DNA from: Chlorobiota bacterium
Lineage (GTDB): Bacteria > Bacteroidota > Bacteroidia > Bacteroidales > JAADGE01
Length of the DNA: 18,048 nucleotides
Assembly: GCA_030592825.1 (NCBI GenBank)
Contig: JAUVIG010000024.1
Location: 1-18,048, forward strand
Direction of reading: 5' to 3'
Shown here: positions 1-9,214 of the stretch, in pieces
How positions within the stretch are numbered: the first letter of the stretch is position 1
How the letters are laid out: every line of letters starts with the position of its first letter
The notes under the pieces: model-generated
Database searches by the model: none
What the model saw: only the letters and a program-made list of their open reading frames with translations
What the model was told of the DNA's origin: nothing
Program-made: the position numbers and the translations under genes

Positions 1-445
1 GAAGAAAATCAATCATTAAAGTGGGGAAGTATGCGGATATTCATTTATATTTTAAACCTTAGTAAAAGAGAAAATCAGATAAAACAAAAACCTTATTACC
101 TTATTAAAAAATGAACCGGATTTTATTAATATTCAAATAAGTTTTAACTAATATTGCAAATTAACTTTTAAGCGGATTATAACCGCAAAAAAGTATTAAT
201 TTATTGATAATAGGATTTAAAAATTTTACAAAACTAATAGTTCGTTAAATTTTCAAGATGTTAAAATTGTAAAAGGACTAAAGTCCTGTGATTGTATCAT
301 TTAATCAATCCCCGACTTAAAAGTCGGGGCTACTGAAATTGCTTATTATCATATAATTACAAAAAAGTACCGAACTATTGAAAACTAAATCTAAATTCTA
401 ATATCTAACATCTAAATACTAATTTCTAATTACCAACTCCCAATC
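1..445. other. Gene-free leader region
   Basis: I see no convincing gene here. The forward frame from base 1 stays open only to a TGA at 112-114 (37 codons), has low-complexity composition and matches no family I recognise; it could be the tail of a gene outside the window, but nothing supports that. The stretch is very AT-rich apart from two palindromes (274-287 and 310-329) and ends in a 7-base-period array that touches the first start codon. No clear TTTG/TAnnTTTG promoter pair was found for the downstream gene. Confidence 0.6.
274..329. repeat. Tandem palindromes with ACT-AA-AGT core
   Basis: Two perfect hairpins sit 22 bases apart. The first (274-287) pairs AGGACT with AGTCCT around AA. 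The second (310-329) pairs CCCCGACTT with AAGTCGGGG around AA. Both share an ACT-AA-AGT kind of centre, which suggests one composite extragenic element and not two accidental hairpins. The second hairpin is followed by GGCTACTG and not a T-run, so it is not a typical intrinsic terminator. Its GC-rich stem stands out against the AT-rich flanks. Function unknown; a dispersed palindromic repeat is the simplest reading. Confidence 0.6.
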
Positions 446-446
446 A
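385..446 (+). repeat. Heptad array (CYAAnnn) ending at the start codon
   Basis: From 391 the sequence reads as eight consecutive 7-base units: CTAAATT, CTAATAT, CTAACAT, CTAAATA, CTAATTT, CTAATTA, CCAACTC, CCAATCA. A shortened unit CTAAAT (385-390) comes before them. The first four bases of each unit are fixed (CTAA, then CCAA) while the last three vary, so this is not a simple identical microsatellite. The last unit ends on the A of the ATG at 446. It would form the untranslated leader of the giant adhesin mRNA. Confidence 0.7.
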
Positions 447-3400
447 TGAAAAACCTAATAATACTCATAGTCACCGCATTTATCCTAAATACTCCGGTTT
501 TTGCTCAACTTACTGTATCAAACGGACACACAGCACAAGAACTTGCCGATATTTTTACCGGGCAAAGTGTTAATGCACAAAATTGTGAAATTGTTCAAGG
601 CGAAAATGTTCAATACGGTTCATTTACTTTTACCGGAGACGGACTTAATGTAAGTTCCGGGGTAATATTATCAACAGGCAGTATTTTTGATGCTGTTGGC
701 CCTAATGATAATGCTGCCACTTCAACAGGTTTTGGCGGAGACGGTAATATTTTATTTGATCTTCTTCCTATAAATTACGGACCAAATGAAACATTTGATG
801 CAGTTTTGTTTCAATTTGACTTTCAAGTATTATCAGATTCTATTGAATTTGAATATATATTCTTATCTGAGGAATATAATGAAATTCTCGGTGATCCCGA
901 ATATAATGATGCTTTTGCTTTTTTTATCAGCGGCCCGGGAATTGACGGTGAGAAAAACTTAGCTCTTGTACCCGGCCAAACAATTCCGGTTACGGCAAAT
1001 ACAATTAATAATAATTCATTTTGGCAATTTTTTCATGATAATGAAGACGGCAATACTAATATAGAATTTGACGGCTTCACAACTTTAATGAAAGCAAAAA
1101 CAAACGGTTTAATTCCCTGTGAAACATATACATTAAAATTAATTATTGCCGACGGAGGTGATGATTATTATGATTCCGGAGTACTGTTAAAAGAAAGCTC
1201 TCTTTCTCAATCTGTTGTAACAGTAAGTACAGAAACTTACGGCGGTAATGATTTAGCAATTGAAAGCTGTATAAATGCAAGTTTTGTTTTCGAATTAGAC
1301 CAAGCTCGACCGGAAGATGTTGAAATAAATATAAATATTGAAGGATCAGCAGTTAACGGTGTTGATTACAGATATATTGATCCTGTTGTAACAATTCCTG
1401 CAGGACAAACGCAAGCAACTCTAATAATAGATGCAATAAATGACGGATTAACGGAAGGTACGGAATCAATTCATATAATATACACACCTGTTCCTTGCCA
1501 AGCTCCTGATACAGCAAAACTGTTTATTGATGATTACGACCAAATAATTTTTACTGCCGGCGGAACAGATGCAACATGTAATAATGCATCCGACGGTGAA
1601 ATAAATATACAAATTGAAGGAGGATTTACACCATATACTTTTTATGTTACAGATACCTTAACTTTAGAAGAGCAAATTTTTACTGAACTACCTATTACAG
1701 GATTAGACTCCGGCACTTATAAATTAGATGTTATCGACAGTTACGGATGCAAAGCGGAAGACCTTGTAATGTCGGGAGAATTTGATGCCGGACAAACATT
1801 TTTACCTGACGGAAACGGTGATTCTTATGAAAGTGTAATTGAAATTTCAGGTTTTCAAGAAGGGCAACTATTGGAATCTGCAAATCAGATTGTTGGAATT
1901 ACTGCTGTTATGGAGCATTCTTATGCTATGGATTTAAGTATTGACCTGGAAACTCCAAATGGTTCACATGTGAGATTATTTAGAGGTGCTTATACAAAAG
2001 ATTTGAAAGATTCTAAAGTATATGGACCTGATTTCGGTGAGCCTGTTGCATCATGGATTATTGACAGTTGGAATGAAGATAATATTACACCCGGTATTGG
2101 TTATGAATATATTTGGAATCATAATCCGGTATTCAGAACTATGCAGGAGGAAGCCTATGACCAAACTTTACCGGAACATACTTATGTTTCAACTTGGGGA
2201 AATACCCTGACAGACCACTATTTTACAGCAAGTTCATACACTCCTGCAGAAAGTTTTGACAGCATTGTAGGAACAGAGCTGAACGGCGAATGGAAAATAA
2301 TTGTAACAGACTGGTTTCCTGACGATAACGGCTACATTTTCAGTTGGAACTTAAGTTTAAAAGCCGACAAACCCGATTCAATTATTGATATCAGTCATCC
2401 GCTTCGACCCGATGTAAGTGCCAATAAAATAAATCCTGATTGTCAGCAAAACAACGGCTATATTTATACTACCATAAGCGGCGGTAATCCGCCTTTTACA
2501 TATCTTTGGAATACCGGATCAACAACACAAAATTTATTTAATTATCCAAGCGGTGAATATTCCTTATATATTACGGATAATAATTCTTGTACCTATACTT
2601 TTCCTTTTACTTTATCAGATGATGAAGCTGCATTATTAAGTGCTGAAATTATTCATGAAACATGCTCCGAAACTTCAGACGGCACCATAGATTTAACGGT
2701 TTCAGGCACTGAACCGATAACATATTTATGGAATACCGGCTCAACAAATCAAGATATTACCGGTCTTGCACCCGGTGATTATACGGTAAACGTTACTGAC
2801 GGAAACGACTGCAATGCTGTTGAAACATATACAATAGAACCGGCACCGGAAATTAATTTAACTTCTGAAATAACAGATGAAAATTGCGGAGATCATGAAG
2901 GAGCAATTAATATTACGGTTGCAGGAGGTATTCAGCCATACACTTTTTTATGGTCAAACAGTGAAACTTCCGAAGATATTGATGAACTGGAACAAGGGGA
3001 TTATACTGTTACAATTACAGACCAAAGCGGATGTACAAAAGAAAAAAGTTTTCATATAACAAATTATACAGGAAACTGTATTCCCGATTGCGATATTGAA
3101 ATAACAAATGTTGGTATTACGGATGAATATTGCGGAGATTCAAACGGAACAATAGATTTAACAATTTTTACTTCCCGGTCACCTTATTCTGTTTCATGGA
3201 GCAACGGAGCAACTACAGATGATATAAGTTTATTATCTGAAGGCGAATATACTATTACAATTACTGATGAAAAAGGCTGTGAATTAATTCAAAGTTACAA
3301 TATTGAAAATCAAAGCGGTGATTTTGAAATTTTCGATTATCAAACAACACAAGAAACATGCGGTAACGGTACAGGAAGTATTGATATTACAATAAACGGA

Positions 3401-5695
3401 GGAGCCGGACCGTATTCGTATTTATGGTCAAATGCTGCAACAACAGAAGATATAACTAACTTAAATGCAGGAGAATATACTGTAACGGTTACAGATGCTA
3501 ATATTTGCTCTGTTTCAAAAATTATTACAGTTATAAATAATTCAGGAGATTTAGAGCAAACATGGGGTAATACTGTAAATGAAGTCTGCGGAAACAGTGA
3601 AGGTTCAATAGATATTTTAATAGAGGGCGGAGCAGAACCTTATTCATTCAACTGGTCAAACGGTGCAAATACCGAAGATTTAATCAATATTAGCGAAGGA
3701 ACATATTATTGCACTGTAACAGATGATGCCGGATGTATAATTATTACTGAAACCTATAATATTGAAAATGATCCCGGAACATTAAATATTGATGATATTG
3801 ATGTTGATAATGAAGTTTGCGGCAATGGTCTCGGAGAAATTGAGCTTTCAATTTCCGGCGGAACAGAACCGTATAGTTTTAACTGGTCGAACGGTGCCGG
3901 CACACAAAATATATATAACTTATTTGAAGGCAGCTATTATGCAACAATTAATGATAACAACGGTTGTAGTGTTAATACAGGAATACTGACAGTTATTAAT
4001 GAAACCGGAACTTTAAATTTAGAAGGAATTGTTATTACTGATGAAATTTGTGATAATAATTCAGGGCAGATTGATTTAACAGTTTCAGGCGGAGAGCAGC
4101 CATACTCTTTTTTATGGAGCAACGGTTGTACTTCGGAAGACCTCACGGGTATTACTGAAGGAAATTACTCTTGTCATATTATTGACAATAACAGTTGCAT
4201 TATAGATATTAATACAACAGTAAATAATATTCCCGGAACATTAACAGTTGAAGGTTTAATCGTTTCAGATGAAAATTGCGGACAATCTGACGGTACAATA
4301 GATTTATTTATTTCAGGAGGAAATGCTCCGATATACTACCAATGGAATAACAATGCTGTTACACAAGATTTAACCGAACTGCAGGCAGGGGAATATTTTT
4401 GCATAATTACTGATAATTTCGGTTGTTCGGTAAATGCAAATACAGAAGTAATTAATAACACCGGAACACTTTCTTTGATTGCTTATTCTTTGATAAATGA
4501 AACTTGCGGAAATTCTGACGGTTCAATAGATATTACAGTATCAGGAGATGAAACTCCGATAACTTTCTTATGGAGCAACGGAGCAACAACCGAAGATATT
4601 TACGGACTTCAATCCGGAGAATATTCATGTACAATAACTGATAATTTAGCTTGCATCTTAACTGTTGGTCCTTATATTATTAACAATTATGCTCAAACAC
4701 TTACGGTTGATGATATTATTACAGTTGATGAACTGTGCGAAAACGGACAAGGCAGTATTGATTTAACTGTTTCGGGAGGAACAGAACCTTTAAATTACAA
4801 TTGGAGTAACGGAGCAACAACTGAAGATATTTCAAATTTATCAGCCGGTATATTTTCATATACAATAACTGATAATGAAAATTGTTCAGTAACAGGAGAT
4901 GTTGAAATATTTAATAATGCAGGAACATTAAGTTTTGATTCTTACAATAAAACAGATGAAAGTTGTAATTCCGGAAACGGTGCAATTGACATTACTGTTT
5001 CCGGCGGAACATTACCTTATAATTTTTTATGGAATTCAGGGCAAACAGTTGAAGATATCGAAAGCTTAACTGCTGATAACTATTATGTTACAATAACAGA
5101 TAATAATAATTGTCAAATTATTTCCGGAAATATTAATCTTATAAATAATAACGGAGATATTAATATTTCTGAAGTAAATTTAACAGATGAAAATTGCGGT
5201 TGGTCAAACGGAGCAATTGATATTACTGTAGAAAACGGCACACTACCCTATTCTTTCCTTTGGAGCACAGGTGATGATACTGAAGATATTGAGAACTTAT
5301 CGGAAGGTGATTATTCTGTTATTATTACAGATTTAATCGGTTGTTCAATAACTGAAGATTTTTATATTGAAAATAATTCACACGGCTTTACATTTTCAGA
5401 TGTAAACATAACGAATGAATACTGTGGTTCAGGAACGGGAATAATAGATATTACAATTTCGGGAGGGATACAACCTTATACATATTTATGGAGTACCGGT
5501 GAAACTACTCAAGATATCAGTAATCTGTCTGTAGGAACGTATTCATGTATTGTTAATGATAACTTTGTATGCTCAATTACAGAAATTTTTATTGTAAACA
5601 ATACTACAAACGGTCTTGAAGTTTCTGTTGCATCTCTCGCAGATGATTATTGCCATAATCATAACGGAAGTATAGATATAAATCTTACCGGCTGA
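446..5695 (+). CDS. SprB-repeat T9SS surface adhesin, N-terminal part (interrupted by TGA)
   Basis: This is a giant secreted cell-surface protein. Residues 1-20 form a signal peptide (basic start, hydrophobic core, VFA|Q cleavage). Residues about 22-255 resemble the choice-of-anchor L domain (GVILSTGSI, FLSEEYNE, FAFFISGPGIDG). Residues about 260-365 look like a Calx-beta domain (NGVDY, VTIPAGQ, DGLTEGTES). A first SprB-like repeat follows, then a proprotein-convertase P-like domain at about 455-640 (SIDLETPNG, LNGEWKIIVTDWFPDDNGYIFSW). From about 655 come tandem SprB repeats of 75-77 residues. Each has a G-x-I-x-[IL] strand, a W[SN]xG turn, a Y-x-x-x-[IV]-x-D strand and two cysteines about 50 residues apart. 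The TGA at 5693-5695 replaces the second glycine of the usual GG in repeat 16. The same frame stays open to 7249, so this is one gene of about 2,267 codons. Related repeats occur in gliding adhesin SprB and many T9SS proteins; the ligand cannot be inferred. Confidence 0.85.
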   Translation: MKNLIILIVTAFILNTPVFAQLTVSNGHTAQELADIFTGQSVNAQNCEIVQGENVQYGSFTFTGDGLNVSSGVILSTGSIFDAVGPNDNAATSTGFGGDGNILFDLLPINYGPNETFDAVLFQFDFQVLSDSIEFEYIFLSEEYNEILGDPEYNDAFAFFISGPGIDGEKNLALVPGQTIPVTANTINNNSFWQFFHDNEDGNTNIEFDGFTTLMKAKTNGLIPCETYTLKLIIADGGDDYYDSGVLLKESSLSQSVVTVSTETYGGNDLAIESCINASFVFELDQARPEDVEININIEGSAVNGVDYRYIDPVVTIPAGQTQATLIIDAINDGLTEGTESIHIIYTPVPCQAPDTAKLFIDDYDQIIFTAGGTDATCNNASDGEINIQIEGGFTPYTFYVTDTLTLEEQIFTELPITGLDSGTYKLDVIDSYGCKAEDLVMSGEFDAGQTFLPDGNGDSYESVIEISGFQEGQLLESANQIVGITAVMEHSYAMDLSIDLETPNGSHVRLFRGAYTKDLKDSKVYGPDFGEPVASWIIDSWNEDNITPGIGYEYIWNHNPVFRTMQEEAYDQTLPEHTYVSTWGNTLTDHYFTASSYTPAESFDSIVGTELNGEWKIIVTDWFPDDNGYIFSWNLSLKADKPDSIIDISHPLRPDVSANKINPDCQQNNGYIYTTISGGNPPFTYLWNTGSTTQNLFNYPSGEYSLYITDNNSCTYTFPFTLSDDEAALLSAEIIHETCSETSDGTIDLTVSGTEPITYLWNTGSTNQDITGLAPGDYTVNVTDGNDCNAVETYTIEPAPEINLTSEITDENCGDHEGAINITVAGGIQPYTFLWSNSETSEDIDELEQGDYTVTITDQSGCTKEKSFHITNYTGNCIPDCDIEITNVGITDEYCGDSNGTIDLTIFTSRSPYSVSWSNGATTDDISLLSEGEYTITITDEKGCELIQSYNIENQSGDFEIFDYQTTQETCGNGTGSIDITINGGAGPYSYLWSNAATTEDITNLNAGEYTVTVTDANICSVSKIITVINNSGDLEQTWGNTVNEVCGNSEGSIDILIEGGAEPYSFNWSNGANTEDLINISEGTYYCTVTDDAGCIIITETYNIENDPGTLNIDDIDVDNEVCGNGLGEIELSISGGTEPYSFNWSNGAGTQNIYNLFEGSYYATINDNNGCSVNTGILTVINETGTLNLEGIVITDEICDNNSGQIDLTVSGGEQPYSFLWSNGCTSEDLTGITEGNYSCHIIDNNSCIIDINTTVNNIPGTLTVEGLIVSDENCGQSDGTIDLFISGGNAPIYYQWNNNAVTQDLTELQAGEYFCIITDNFGCSVNANTEVINNTGTLSLIAYSLINETCGNSDGSIDITVSGDETPITFLWSNGATTEDIYGLQSGEYSCTITDNLACILTVGPYIINNYAQTLTVDDIITVDELCENGQGSIDLTVSGGTEPLNYNWSNGATTEDISNLSAGIFSYTITDNENCSVTGDVEIFNNAGTLSFDSYNKTDESCNSGNGAIDITVSGGTLPYNFLWNSGQTVEDIESLTADNYYVTITDNNNCQIISGNINLINNNGDINISEVNLTDENCGWSNGAIDITVENGTLPYSFLWSTGDDTEDIENLSEGDYSVIITDLIGCSITEDFYIENNSHGFTFSDVNITNEYCGSGTGIIDITISGGIQPYTYLWSTGETTQDISNLSVGTYSCIVNDNFVCSITEIFIVNNTTNGLEVSVASLADDYCHNHNGSIDINLTG

Positions 5696-7249
5696 ACTGA
5701 ACCTTATACAATAAGTTGGAGTAACGGAGAAACTTCTGAAGATATTGAGAATTTATGGGCCGGAGCATACTCAGTTGTTGTTACAGATGATACTGACTGC
5801 TCAATGACTCAATCTTATTTCATCAATAACTCCCTTAATGAAAATCTCGGTATTAAAAACATTCAACTAACTGATGATGAATGCGGTCAAAATAACGGCT
5901 TAATTGAATTTGAACCGAAAATACCCGGAGAATATATTTATAAAATTAATGATATTATTAATCCTTCAGGTACTCCTGTTTTTGAAAATATCAGCAAAGG
6001 AAATTATGAAATATCAATTCATGATGCAGGTTGCTATGTAAAAGAAAATGTATATCTTGATAATTCAGCTGACTTTGTAATTGATACATTAGATATCTAT
6101 TACGTTAATTGTGATAACCTTGGTGCGATATATTTAGAAATGGTTCCCGAATCAGAACACTATATAATTAAATGGAATACCGGTTCTACAGAATTCTATC
6201 TGCAGAATTTACAATTAGGAACCTACACTTGCATTGTAACAGATACTTTAACCGGCTGCAAACAAACCGGCATATTTGAAATTGATTATTATACTAATGT
6301 ATATGACATTGTTGCTTCTGATATAACAAATGAAACATGCGGTAATGCAAACGGCATTATTGATATTCATATGATTAATCCATACAATACATACACTTAT
6401 GAATGGGATACCGGAGAAACAACCAATATAATTGAAAACTTGTCTGCCGGAACATATTCATGCACCATAACTCAAAATAAAGATTGTAGCTATTCAGCTG
6501 TTTTTGAGGTATTAAATATTTCCGGCAATATGGAAATAACAAACTATTTACAAGATGATTTTTGTGATAATTCAAACGGATATATTGAATTAACTGTCAG
6601 AAATGCAGAAAACGCTTATTCAGTTTTATGGAATAACGGAGCAACAGTAAACGATATTTACAACTTACCGGAAGGGATATATGATGTTGAAATTATTAAT
6701 AATGAAAACCAATGCAGATATTATAATTCATTTAATATTGAAACCGGAATGTTTGAAATTATTGAAGACATTACAAACAGTTCTTGTGAAAATTGTGACG
6801 ACGGCAGCATTGACATTACATTAAATCCAAAAGGACTGTATAATAGTTTTGATTGGAGCAACGGAGCAACAACAGAAGATATCGAAAACCTATTCCCGAG
6901 AGAATATAGTTTAACAGTAACAAATCAGCATTTTTGTATTGAATCTGAAACATATATTGTCAGTGTCGGGAACAGCATTAATGAATTAAATAATAATTTC
7001 AATATTTATGTTTATCCGAATCCTGTAAATAATTTGTTAAATATCAAGTATGATTTTGCTGAAAAAGAAGAAATGAAAATTTCAATATATAACTATTTAG
7101 GTAAAGAAGTTCATTCAGAAAAATTATCCGATACAAAAGGAATTAAAGAAATTAATATAAGCACTTTGGATGCGGGTCTATATATATTAGAGATCATTGT
7201 CAACAAAGAATCCCGAATATTTAAGTTTTTAAAAAGTACAAAATATTAA
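5696..7249 (+). pseudogene. C-terminal part of the same adhesin, downstream of in-frame TGA
   Basis: The frame of the upstream adhesin continues without another stop for 517 codons after the TGA. The first 36 codons complete repeat 16 (TEPYTISWSNGETSEDIENL). The ATG at 5804 is therefore an internal methionine (in DCSMTQSYF) and probably not a real start. Five more SprB-like repeats follow; the one starting near 5840 is degenerate and lacks the W-x-x-G turn. The last about 75 residues are a T9SS type A sorting domain: YVYPNPVNNLLNIKY, then the GKEVHSEKL strand, then LDAGLYILEI and a basic end. That domain directs export through the outer membrane by the Por machinery. Without readthrough, the upstream product would lack its sorting signal and should stay in the periplasm. 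The strict conservation of reading frame and domain pattern favours a recent mutation or a base error. Confidence 0.8.
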
Positions 7250-7277
7250 CCTCATAAATAATCACATAGCGGTCGGC

Positions 7278-7460
7278 TTCCGAAATAATCGGAACAAGTC
7301 TTGCCACTGTCGTTCAATTTGTTATATCATTACAATAAGCTTGCAATTTACATGTAAAATAGTAAGGCTTACTTGATGTTACTAAAATTGATTTTTTATG
7401 GGAAGTTGTGCAGTGCCCGGTTTATATAATTTTTAGAATACAGCGTCCCAATATCGGGAC
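7278..7460. terminator. Hairpins between convergent genes (weak terminator candidates)
   Basis: This stretch separates the end of the adhesin (7249) from the end of the minus-strand yjbQ (7479). It holds a 6-base hairpin TTCCGA/TCGGAA with a 5-base loop (7278-7294), a 12-base palindrome TTTACATGTAAA (7347-7358), and a 5-base hairpin GTCCC/GGGAC (7445-7460). None is followed directly by a good T-run on either strand, so assignment as terminators rests mainly on position. Confidence 0.3.
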
Positions 7461-7478
7461 AGTATAATCAAGTATTTT

Positions 7479-7895
7479 TTAATGCGGATGTATCGAAAAA
7501 AGAATTGTTATAACTATACTTCTCTCCCTCCTCGGTCCGTCAAATTCGCAAAGAAAAATATTTTGCCAAGTTGATAAGCCAAGTTGACCGTCAATTACCG
7601 GTATGTTTTCACTTGGTCCTACAAGACCCGATTTCAAATGAGAATCTCCGTTTCCGTCCTGTGCATCGTGCTTCCATACTCCTCTTGGTATTAACTTTTC
7701 CAATAAACTAATTACATCATCTTGAACAGAATCATCCCAATTTTCTTGAATCATTATTCCGGCAGTTGCTCCTTGAACATACACATTTAAAATACCTTGA
7801 TTTATTCCTGAACTTGACAAAATTGATTTTACTTTTCCTGTAATATCAATTAATTCGCATCTTTTTCGAGTTTGAACTTTTATTATACTTTGCAT
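7479..7895 (-). CDS. yjbQ: YjbQ/UPF0047 family protein
   Basis: A 138-residue protein of the YjbQ (UPF0047) family, whose usual length is 130-140. Family marks are GATAGIMIQENWDDSVQDD near residues 42-60, HDAQDGNGDSHLKSGLVGPS near 75-95, and the ending GLSTWQNIFLCEFDGPRRER. The HDxxDGNGDSH segment holds the histidine and acidic residues that form the family's pocket. Some members are described as having secondary thiamine-phosphate synthase activity, but the physiological role is unsettled, so I make no pathway claim. The protein has no signal peptide and should be cytosolic. It is transcribed alone, converging on the adhesin and divergent from rsgA. On the minus strand a TAATTTTG box lies at 7913-7906, but no TTTG is properly spaced from it, so I do not call a promoter. 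Confidence 0.88.
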   Translation of the reverse strand: MQSIIKVQTRKRCELIDITGKVKSILSSSGINQGILNVYVQGATAGIMIQENWDDSVQDDVISLLEKLIPRGVWKHDAQDGNGDSHLKSGLVGPSENIPVIDGQLGLSTWQNIFLCEFDGPRRERSIVITILFSIHPH

Positions 7896-8033
7896 TTTTT
7901 ATTTTCAAAATTACAAAAAATTAAACAAAGAGTTATACATTTGCTCTTGTATGAAAAATTAGAAATAAAATATTTAATCTAACTTTAATTTTTGGTTCTA
8001 TCATAAATTTAGTGGAATATTTATAAATGCTAA

Positions 8034-8171
8034 AATGATTAAATGCGACAATGCTATAATAAAAAAGTCATAATTATAAAATCATATAATAATATCATAT
8101 AATAATATCATTAGCTTTACTGTCTGTTTTTTAAATATTTAAACATTCAATCATTATCGCATTTAATCATT
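8034..8171. repeat. Inverted octad-period repeat with 13-base tandem inside
   Basis: The left arm at 8034-8053 (AATGATTAAATGCGACAATG) and the right arm at 8152-8171 are inverted copies matching at 19 of 20 bases, 98 bases apart. Each arm has an 8-base rhythm: AATG begins at 8034, 8042 and 8050, and CATT begins at 8144, 8152, 8160 and 8168. Between the arms a 13-base unit, ATCATATAATAAT, is repeated exactly twice (8081-8093 and 8094-8106), followed by a partial copy. The layout resembles a small mobile or cruciform-forming repeat. I see no coding potential. Confidence 0.7.
8081..8112. repeat. 13-base tandem repeat, about 2.5 copies
   Basis: ATCATATAATAAT occurs at 8081-8093 and 8094-8106, followed by ATCATT at 8107-8112. 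It lies in the spacer of the inverted octad element. Such AT-rich short tandems can change copy number by slippage. Confidence 0.7.
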
Positions 8172-8220
8172 AAAATCAGTTAGATAACTGTATTTAGAAT
8201 AAGATATTTCCGGTAAAATA

Positions 8221-9200
8221 ATGATAGAACCTAATTTTTTTTCAATATTTTTAGAAGTGGATAAAATCAATAAAGGCAAAGTCATAAAATCGACAGGAAG
8301 TTGGTATTATGTTATGCAAAACGATAATGTAGTTTTGTGTAAAATCAGGGGTAAATTCAGAACACACGGTTTAAGAACAACAAATCCGGTTGCAGTAGGT
8401 GACATTGTTAATTTTGAATATCAAAAAGACGGAATTAAGGCATAATAACCTCAATTGAACACAGAAAAAACGTTTTAATCAGAAAATCAACAAATTTATC
8501 TCACCAATCAAATATAATTGCGGCAAATATTGATCATGCTTTTCTTATTGTTACCCTGACAGAACCTGTTACGTATCCAAAGTTTATTGACAGATATTTA
8601 ATTGCATGCGAAGCAAACAGAATCAATGCAGTATTAATCTTCAATAAAACAGATCTTTATAATCAAAATTTAACAAAAATACACAAAGAATACATATCTG
8701 TATATAAATCTGCAGGATATAAATGCCTCTCTGTTTCCGTAAAAAACAATGATAATATTGATGAAATAACAAAGTTAATCTCTAATAAACTTGTTGTTAT
8801 TTCAGGAAATTCAGGTGTCGGAAAATCAAGTTTGATTAATTTACTGGAACCCGGATTAAAATTGAAAACATCAGAAATTTCGGAATATCATAAACAAGGC
8901 AAACATACAACCACATTTGCCGAAATGCACAAAATCGGCAACGGATACATAATAGATACTCCGGGTATTAAAGGATTTGGATTAGAAGGAATTGACAAAT
9001 CAAATTTAAGTGAATACTTTCCGGAAATGAAAGCAATAAAAAATAATTGTAAATTTAATAATTGTACACATACTCATGAACCGGACTGTGCCGTAAAAGA
9101 AGCTGTATCTGCAAAAAAAATCAGCTTAATGAGATACAACAATTATCTGAATATTCTCGCTGATGAAAATGATAAATACAGACAGGATGATTATAAATGA
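8221..9200 (+). pseudogene. rsgA: RsgA ribosome-maturation GTPase, frameshifted
   Basis: RsgA (YjeQ) is a circularly permuted GTPase that checks late 30S subunit assembly. The first 225 bases encode the OB-fold start (KGKVIKSTGSWYYV, IRGKFRTHG, NPVAVGDIV) and then hit TAA at 8443. From about 8439 the next frame continues the family sequence (IITSIEHRKN, IAANIDHAFLIVTL). It carries G4 NKTD (8643-8654), G1 GNSGVGKS (8805-8828), the GKHTTT switch, G3 DTPG, and the zinc site C-x4-C-x-H-x5-C (CKFNNCTHTHEPDC). Restoring one base, for example AAGG to AAAGG at 8437-8440, gives Gly-Ile-Lys-Gly-Ile-Ile-Thr and a 326-residue protein of normal length. No slippery heptamer is visible, so programmed frameshifting is unlikely. 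The ATG at 8221 is chosen; an in-frame GTG at 8257 is closer to the conserved start. All catalytic motifs are intact, which favours a recent mutation or base error. Confidence 0.85.
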
Positions 9201-9214
9201 TTGAAATATTATAA

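Larger units (their letters stand above)
7896..8220. other. Divergent intergenic region yjbQ/rsgA
   Basis: About 325 bases without a gene. It must hold the promoters of yjbQ (minus) and rsgA (plus), but I found no full Bacteroidota promoter pair. Its main content is the inverted octad element at 8034-8171, listed separately. The rest is AT-rich sequence with nothing I can name. Confidence 0.6.

Noticed and set aside
1..114. Open forward frame of 37 codons at the window edge
   Set aside because: Short, low complexity, no recognised family sequence; could be chance in AT-rich DNA.
310..329. Intrinsic terminator
   Set aside because: Strong stem but only a 2-base loop, no following T-run, and no upstream gene seen in the window.
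5693..5695. UGA recoded as glycine or selenocysteine
   Set aside because: TGA is the normal stop of rsgA and of the histidine kinase, glycine is otherwise GGN throughout, and the site is a structural glycine with no selenocysteine context. One base change from GGA explains it better.
2400..7000. CRISPR-like or simple DNA tandem array
   Set aside because: The periodicity of about 225-230 bases is the coding of SprB protein repeats, which are diverged at DNA level and in frame.
7906..7929. yjbQ promoter on the minus strand (TAATTTTG with a CAAA further out)
   Set aside because: The spacing between boxes is 12 bases instead of about 19-21, and the box lies only about 10 bases before the start codon.
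8430..8450. Programmed minus-1 frameshift in rsgA
   Set aside because: No X-XXY-YYZ slippery heptamer and no obvious downstream stem; rsgA is not known to use frameshifting.
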